This document shows, piece by piece, positions 58,952 to 64,000 of a stretch of 64,000 nucleotides of DNA. Below the pieces are notes generated by a model. That model was not told the DNA's origin. It did not search any database and was given only the letters and a program-made list of their open reading frames with translations. Numbering within the stretch: the first letter of the stretch is position 1; each line of letters begins with the position of its first letter. The stretch comes from Paenibacillus sp. FSL H8-0332. GTDB taxonomy: Bacteria; Bacillota; Bacilli; Paenibacillales; Paenibacillaceae. The stretch covers positions 5,890,001-5,954,000 of the forward strand of contig NZ_CP150145.1 in NCBI RefSeq assembly GCF_037963835.1, given 5' to 3'. The position numbers were made by a program, and so were the translations under genes.

Positions 58952-61900
58952 TTACGAGTTCTCCACCAGACTGACGTCATCGATGTAGATATGATTGCCT
59001 GCCTCGATAGCCGCATTCGTCTCTGTGCTGTTGCCGGGATTCAGCCCCAGCAGAAAGACCAAATGAACACCTGCATCGGTCCCGCCGTTCATGGTGAAGG
59101 TGTAGCTGAAGCGCTGCATTTCGCCAGTCAGCGCAGCGGCGGTTGTCTGCAAATATTTCGTATATTCCCCTCCGAAATGCTCGACTGCTACTTCAATCAG
59201 CCGGGTGATATCCGAACGGGCGCTGAAGGCCAAGGTATAGCTTTTACCCTGAGTGAGCTTCAGATCCCTGTAATCTACCTGGGCGGCGTAGTTGGCAGAT
59301 CCCGTGAAGCCCAGCGACACCTCAAGCTCGCCATTCTGGACTGCAGCATTTCCGGCGCCCTCGAAGTACTGGGTCCAGCCCTTAAGAGCCGGCTGTTCAT
59401 CGAATGTACCGTTATCCAGTGTGCCGCTGGCAGGCTCCGTGTCCGGTACGTCCGTTACCTTCCTAAGCACAATGTCGTCAAAAGAAATCGTATGCGCCGT
59501 ATGGTTCGCCGTCTTATCTTCACCCAGTGTCGCACCAATCAGATAATTCAGCTTCAGCGGATTGTCATTCGTCACACTAAACTGTGTGCTGTAAGTCGCC
59601 CATGTGGCTGTAATGTCGAACTTCGACTGAGCCGCTTGGGCAGAGGTTCCGCTGTATTCCACGACTATCTGCCGGGGAACGGTAGATTTCGCTCTGAAGC
59701 TCAGCTCATAGGTTGCGCCGGCTTCAAGCGGGATTTTGTCCTGATAGAGCTGGGTATGCCAGGCTTGTGCCCCGGCCGCCGTGATCAGCACCTCCGCTGC
59801 TCCGTCCACCACTTGGAAGGACGAGGCTCCGCCTTCGCCGGACCAGGTGGACCAGCCTGAGCTGCCGCCGGTGAATGATCCGTTAACGACCAGATTGTTA
59901 TCATTCGCCAGTAAGGTCTGCACCACACTAGCGTTGACATACCCTTCGGCTTCCACGGTAATGATATAGCTTCCCTCTGCCGGGAAGGCGGCAGGCTGAA
60001 TTGTGATTGCTCCCGGCCCTACATGATACAACTCTGCCGCAAGCGTGGCGCCGTTCACTTTAACGGACTTAATGCTGCCGGACCACTCTGCTTTCTGGAT
60101 GAAGGTCAGCTCAATCGGCTGTGATACCCGGTTGGCTGTGGAATCTGCTAGCAGCTCCTGCGGCTTCGCCGGGGCGTCCTTGATCTCGAATCTGACATTG
60201 TCGATGATGATGTCATGACTCTGCGGAACACTCACCCCGCCCACCTTGCCGAGCAAGAATTTCAGTGACAGCGTATCATTCGCCCCCTGCCGGAATTCGA
60301 ACCGGTAATGCTTCTTCTCCGGTGTCAGCTCCACCGTCTTATCGATGGAAGGGGAATAGCTCGCATTCTCTGCCTTCACATTGATCTGCCGGGCCACGCT
60401 GGCGCTGGCATCGAATTCAACCACATAATCGAGGCCCGCCGCTGCCTTCAGGTTATTCTGGAAAAGCATCACCGAATACGCCTGATTGCCGGTGTTCGTA
60501 ATGCTGAATTTGGCTGCTCCATCCACCGCAGCCGCAGTGCTCTGGCCGCCGTCTTCTGTAAGCAGCCGCTCCCAGCTCGTAAGCCCGAAGCTGAAATCCC
60601 CGTTCAAGAGCGGGTAATAGGTCAGATCAGGATCATAATAGGAGCTGGTGCGTACCAGCATGAATTGATCCAGCAGCACTGTTCCAGTGCCCCCGGTCAG
60701 GCGCAGGATGAATTGTCCGAGATGATCCGTAGCTCCCGCGAGATTCTTGAACACCGCTTCAGCCTGCTGATGGCCCGCACTCAACTGAACCGGCTGGGAA
60801 GCATAGACTACGCCGTCATGGCCGCGCAGTGTGGCAATTGCTGTCCTTGCGGAGGAGCTGTCTGCCTCGAAGGTCAGCTTGTAATCCTGGCCTTGCACCA
60901 GGAAGATCCCCTTCTGTTGCAGCGTAACCTCGCTGCCGCCGGTGTCAGCGCCTGTAATGTCCAGCTTCAGGCGGCCTTCAGTGTCAACCTGCGGATTAAC
61001 CTCCGCATCTCCTGAAGCATCGATATGCCAATAGCTCATCCGGTCCGGTTCGCCCAGATCGAAGCTGCCGTTGTAGAGGTGATTGCCATTGCCGAGCGGC
61101 GCCTTGGCGCTGTCATGCTCGAAGGGGATACTGCCGATTTCTTCAAGCCGTGCATTGCCAAGCCATACTGGGGAAGCATTGGTCCCCAGATTGAACTCAA
61201 TCCGCGCGGCATTGTCCGAGTTCTCCTTCATCTGGAACATCGTCTCGTAATGCTGAAGCTGCGGGGTCAGCACCGCCTTGAACGCCGGGGAATAGGACGG
61301 GAAGCCCAGCGGTGCGCCGCCGGTCAGCCGGGCTGTGAACTCCCTCGCCGTATCCGTTCTGGCGTCGAAGCTTAGCTTGTAATATCTGCCCTTTGCCAGC
61401 GAGACAATGGCCTGCGGCTGAATCGAATAAGAGTTACCGCCCGGCTTCAAAATGTTTACCTTGAGGAGATTCACGCCGCCTGCCTGCTCCAGAGACAGAG
61501 CCGCATCCGCGCCTTCATCCTTGTAGAGTATCCAGTGGGCTGTATTCGGGATGCCCATCCCCGGATCTCCCTCCACCTGCTGCGTGAACCCGCTGTTATA
61601 AATGAAGTTCCCATCTGCCAGCGGCGGCTTCGCCCCCTCAAGATAAGGCTCTTTCTCCAGCTCAACCGGAACCGGCTGCCGGTATTCGCGTCCGGTCAGC
61701 TCATAGATTCTGACATAGTCAATCTCCATGGAACTCGGAAATACCGTTTCTTCCGTAGGGTTACCGTCAAAGTTGCCGCCGACTGCCAGATTCATCAGCA
61801 GGTGGAACTTCTGGTTGAACGGTGCCGGATACGCATTGATAGCGGGCTGTCCGCTACTTTTGCTGTACCAGTCATTCTTGGTGGAGAACAGCACCCCATC

Positions 61901-63937
61901 CACATACCAGCGGATCTCTCCCGGCTCCCACTCAATGGAGTAGGTGTGGAATTCTTCAATAGTGGAACCGCCCGGCAACACATATTCCTTGCCGGAATAG
62001 ACATTATCCGGCCACTGGGAACCATAATGGATCGTTCCGGCAACCACATTCGGGCGGCTGCCCCAGCCTTCCATAATATCCAGCTCCCCGGAGGCCGCCC
62101 AATTGCCGTACACATAATTCTCCGGCAGCATCCAGATCGCCGGCCAGAGCCCCTTGCCTGTTGGCGCTTTCGCCCGGATTTCGAATTTGCCGTACACCTT
62201 GCTGTACAAGCCATTGGTCTTGATTCTGGTGGAAGTGTACGGCTTGCCGCCCATTGCCTCCTTGCGCGCGGTAATGATTAACTTGCCGTCCTGCTCCTTC
62301 ACATTCTTCGCGTCATTGGTGTAATACTCCAGCTCATTATTGCCCCAGCCGGGATTCCCGACAGCGGTGCCATCGCCGAGATCATAGGTCCACTTCGCAG
62401 GATCGATAACATTGTCATCGAATTCATCATTCCACACCAGACTCCACGGAACACTGGTCGGCGTTGGCGTCGGCTCCGGCGTAACTACTGGCTCCGGCGT
62501 CGCCGTGACAGCCGGTGTAGCCGTCGCAATCTCTCCTCCCCCAGCAGCAACAGGCGGCTGGCTGGCCTGCGGCGAGGCCAGATTCAGATTGCTGTGGCTG
62601 CCCGGCTTGAGCACGATGCCCCCGGCCGTCACAGCCTCCGCCTGATTCAGCACGGTGCCGAAGCTGCCGCTGCCCGTAATCGTAGTACCCCGGGCCCCGG
62701 CTGTAAGGAGCAGCTCAGCCACCTGCGCTTGATTCATCAGCATCAGCTTGCCGGGAACGCCCCAGATCAGCTTGGATAGCTTGCCTGACAAGCTCAGCAT
62801 GAGGTTGCCTCCCGCCGCATCAGCGGTGGATACCACCCCATAGTTACCAATAAGAGTGACAATCTGCTCCCCTGCCGGGAGGACAACATTACCGAATCCC
62901 TCCCCGGTAAGCGTACCTTCTTCAAGGATAACACCGGAATCAAGGTGTACTGTTCCGGCAGTTGTCGTCCCGCTGGCAACGATGCGGACGCTGCCCTTCG
63001 GCTTCGCTACCTGAACAGCCCCAGGACTGCTGTCCGTAAGGCTTATGCCCTGCCCCCCGCCGCCGCGAATATAGGTTGTGCCGGTAACCTGCACCCCCTG
63101 AAGCCGGATTACTCCTTCCCCGATTCCCTCGGTAAGATAGAGATTTCCATCAATGATACTGTCCCTCAGTGTAATATCCCCATGGCTCAGCACCACATTG
63201 CCCTTCACCTTGCCCAGCTTCACTTCCCCGGCTGCGGAGCGGAGCTCCGGCACCAGTGTATCTGCCAGCTTCGCCAGCTCAGCACGGGTAATCCCCCCGT
63301 CCGGCTTGAATAAGCCTCCGGGATAGCCCTGCATATAACCGGCTGCTGTAAAAGCATCCGCCGCAGCGCTTACTGCACTGTCAGCTCCCGCCAGGTCGCT
63401 ATACATGCCCTTGGCTTGACGTTCAGTCTCCAGCCTCAATATCCGCTGCAACGCCACAGCTGCCTCCCCGCGCTTCAGCGGAGCCGCAGGTTCGATACGC
63501 TGATTTGCGTCTGTACTCAGATACCCCACTGCTACCGCTTTGGCAATATCGTCCTTGTACCAGGCCGCCGCCGGGATATCCGCCGGAAGCACAGCCGCCA
63601 TATCCTTATAGCCGAATATCCGGTTGACGATTGCCGTGAATTCTGCCCGGGTTACCTGCTGCTCCGGCCGGAAGCTGCCGTCTCCGTAGCCGGAGATCAC
63701 CCCGCTGCGGCTCCATCGCTGCACTGCTTGAGCCGCCCAACTGCCCTCTTTTACATCGGTAAACGCTTTCAAATCACTAGTCCCCAAGCTTCCGCCCTGC
63801 AAGGCGGCCGTTGTCTCCGCAGGCGCTGTCAGTCTGCTCTGAACAGACTTCGCCTCAGCCCCGCCGCTGCCCAGCGGCGATAAAAGTCCGGTAACGATTA
63901 CTGCGGCTGCTAACAGCGCTGATATATTCCTTTTCAT
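58952..63937 (-). CDS. S-layer-anchored GH16 beta-glucanase with multiple CBMs
   Basis: A 1661-residue secreted protein. The signal peptide occupies residues 1-29. Three SLH modules (about residues 58-110, 118-170 and 178-228; VISGYGDGSFRPEQQVTRAE, GYPGGLFKPDGGITRAELAK) bind secondary cell-wall polymers. Residues 240-450 form a Gly/Val-rich beta-strand region, then a Thr/Pro linker. The GH16 domain spans about 498-746 with the catalytic ExDxxE as Glu618-Asp620-Glu623 in SGELDIMEGWG, which points to laminarinase or endo-beta-1,3(4)-glucanase activity. Five CBM4/9-like modules follow, starting near residues 780, 960, 1150, 1370 and 1520 (each with an N.xFxx...W opening). GAGGAGG precedes the ATG. 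It is a cell-surface enzyme, probably for beta-1,3-glucans of plant, algal or fungal origin. Confidence 0.93.
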   Translation of the reverse strand: MKRNISALLAAAVIVTGLLSPLGSGGAEAKSVQSRLTAPAETTAALQGGSLGTSDLKAFTDVKEGSWAAQAVQRWSRSGVISGYGDGSFRPEQQVTRAEFTAIVNRIFGYKDMAAVLPADIPAAAWYKDDIAKAVAVGYLSTDANQRIEPAAPLKRGEAAVALQRILRLETERQAKGMYSDLAGADSAVSAAADAFTAAGYMQGYPGGLFKPDGGITRAELAKLADTLVPELRSAAGEVKLGKVKGNVVLSHGDITLRDSIIDGNLYLTEGIGEGVIRLQGVQVTGTTYIRGGGGQGISLTDSSPGAVQVAKPKGSVRIVASGTTTAGTVHLDSGVILEEGTLTGEGFGNVVLPAGEQIVTLIGNYGVVSTADAAGGNLMLSLSGKLSKLIWGVPGKLMLMNQAQVAELLLTAGARGTTITGSGSFGTVLNQAEAVTAGGIVLKPGSHSNLNLASPQASQPPVAAGGGEIATATPAVTATPEPVVTPEPTPTPTSVPWSLVWNDEFDDNVIDPAKWTYDLGDGTAVGNPGWGNNELEYYTNDAKNVKEQDGKLIITARKEAMGGKPYTSTRIKTNGLYSKVYGKFEIRAKAPTGKGLWPAIWMLPENYVYGNWAASGELDIMEGWGSRPNVVAGTIHYGSQWPDNVYSGKEYVLPGGSTIEEFHTYSIEWEPGEIRWYVDGVLFSTKNDWYSKSSGQPAINAYPAPFNQKFHLLMNLAVGGNFDGNPTEETVFPSSMEIDYVRIYELTGREYRQPVPVELEKEPYLEGAKPPLADGNFIYNSGFTQQVEGDPGMGIPNTAHWILYKDEGADAALSLEQAGGVNLLKVNILKPGGNSYSIQPQAIVSLAKGRYYKLSFDARTDTAREFTARLTGGAPLGFPSYSPAFKAVLTPQLQHYETMFQMKENSDNAARIEFNLGTNASPVWLGNARLEEIGSIPFEHDSAKAPLGNGNHLYNGSFDLGEPDRMSYWHIDASGDAEVNPQVDTEGRLKLDITGADTGGSEVTLQQKGIFLVQGQDYKLTFEADSSSARTAIATLRGHDGVVYASQPVQLSAGHQQAEAVFKNLAGATDHLGQFILRLTGGTGTVLLDQFMLVRTSSYYDPDLTYYPLLNGDFSFGLTSWERLLTEDGGQSTAAAVDGAAKFSITNTGNQAYSVMLFQNNLKAAAGLDYVVEFDASASVARQINVKAENASYSPSIDKTVELTPEKKHYRFEFRQGANDTLSLKFLLGKVGGVSVPQSHDIIIDNVRFEIKDAPAKPQELLADSTANRVSQPIELTFIQKAEWSGSIKSVKVNGATLAAELYHVGPGAITIQPAAFPAEGSYIITVEAEGYVNASVVQTLLANDNNLVVNGSFTGGSSGWSTWSGEGGASSFQVVDGAAEVLITAAGAQAWHTQLYQDKIPLEAGATYELSFRAKSTVPRQIVVEYSGTSAQAAQSKFDITATWATYSTQFSVTNDNPLKLNYLIGATLGEDKTANHTAHTISFDDIVLRKVTDVPDTEPASGTLDNGTFDEQPALKGWTQYFEGAGNAAVQNGELEVSLGFTGSANYAAQVDYRDLKLTQGKSYTLAFSARSDITRLIEVAVEHFGGEYTKYLQTTAAALTGEMQRFSYTFTMNGGTDAGVHLVFLLGLNPGNSTETNAAIEAGNHIYIDDVSLVENS

Positions 63938-64000
63938 TCCGTATATGCCTCCTCAGGATTAAAGTCTCCTCTTACCGCATTTCCATCGCCCCGCTGCCCT

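Overview
The window reads as chromosomal DNA from a spore-forming Gram-positive, most likely a Paenibacillus. This is inferred from a moderately high GC content, many TTG and GTG starts behind strong AGGAGG ribosome sites, sporulation genes (an alpha/beta-type SASP with a sigma-G promoter, ylbJ, yunB, a lytH-like peptidase), a T-box in front of trpS, a YesM/YesN-type two-component system beside a sugar ABC transporter, and a very large SLH-anchored glucanase. No rRNA, tRNA, CRISPR array, transposase or intact prophage was seen.

Layout. 1-8.6 kb: a minus-strand envelope block with the edge-truncated MurJ/SpoVB-type flippase, a DUF456 protein, a Cof-type HAD phosphatase, two tandem paralogous class B penicillin-binding proteins, and a membrane protein carrying a transglutaminase-like domain. 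8.8-20.1 kb: housekeeping genes, namely an MFS transporter, a small TOPRIM protein, Sco and CtaB for cytochrome oxidase assembly, a YfhP-like hydrolase, T-box-controlled trpS, a mutarotase, a SASP, PepF and YycC. 20.2-30.6 kb: DUF2225, truncated globin, a short membrane-protein ORF with its own terminator, ylbJ, nadK, two secreted proteins with stalk-type domains (one an S41 protease), yutD, lipA and a LytH-like peptidase. pepF, the globin and nadK, and likewise yutD, lipA and lytH, keep company as in Bacillus subtilis. 30.6-34.3 kb: a GH13 enzyme with a divergent LacI regulator, and an alpha/beta hydrolase.

34.6-42.1 kb is the most unusual region. A protein built on seven Ser/Thr-rich 27-residue repeats is followed by three paralogous family 2 glycosyltransferases fused to TPR-like regions. 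I read this as a candidate surface (possibly spore-surface) glycoprotein cassette: acceptor plus dedicated glycosyltransferases. The intergenic DNA in and after it is rich in repeats, and a small AT-rich orphan gene follows.

42.8-52.4 kb: a carbohydrate-use locus with GH43, GH127, two permeases and a binding lipoprotein, driven by a promoter that overlaps a near-consensus cre site and preceded by a YesN/YesM pair. It probably handles L-arabinofuranosyl oligosaccharides of plant origin. 52.6-58.7 kb: yunB with a long basic repeated N-terminus, a TVP38-family protein, and a glycine betaine importer (opuA-type) with a divergent GbsR-like regulator. 58.9-63.9 kb: an SLH + GH16 + multi-CBM surface glucanase.

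Three dispersed intergenic repeat families (A, B, C), two copies each, were found by eye. Family A shows compensatory changes in its hairpin, B is about 180 bp, and both C copies sit between convergent genes next to a terminator.
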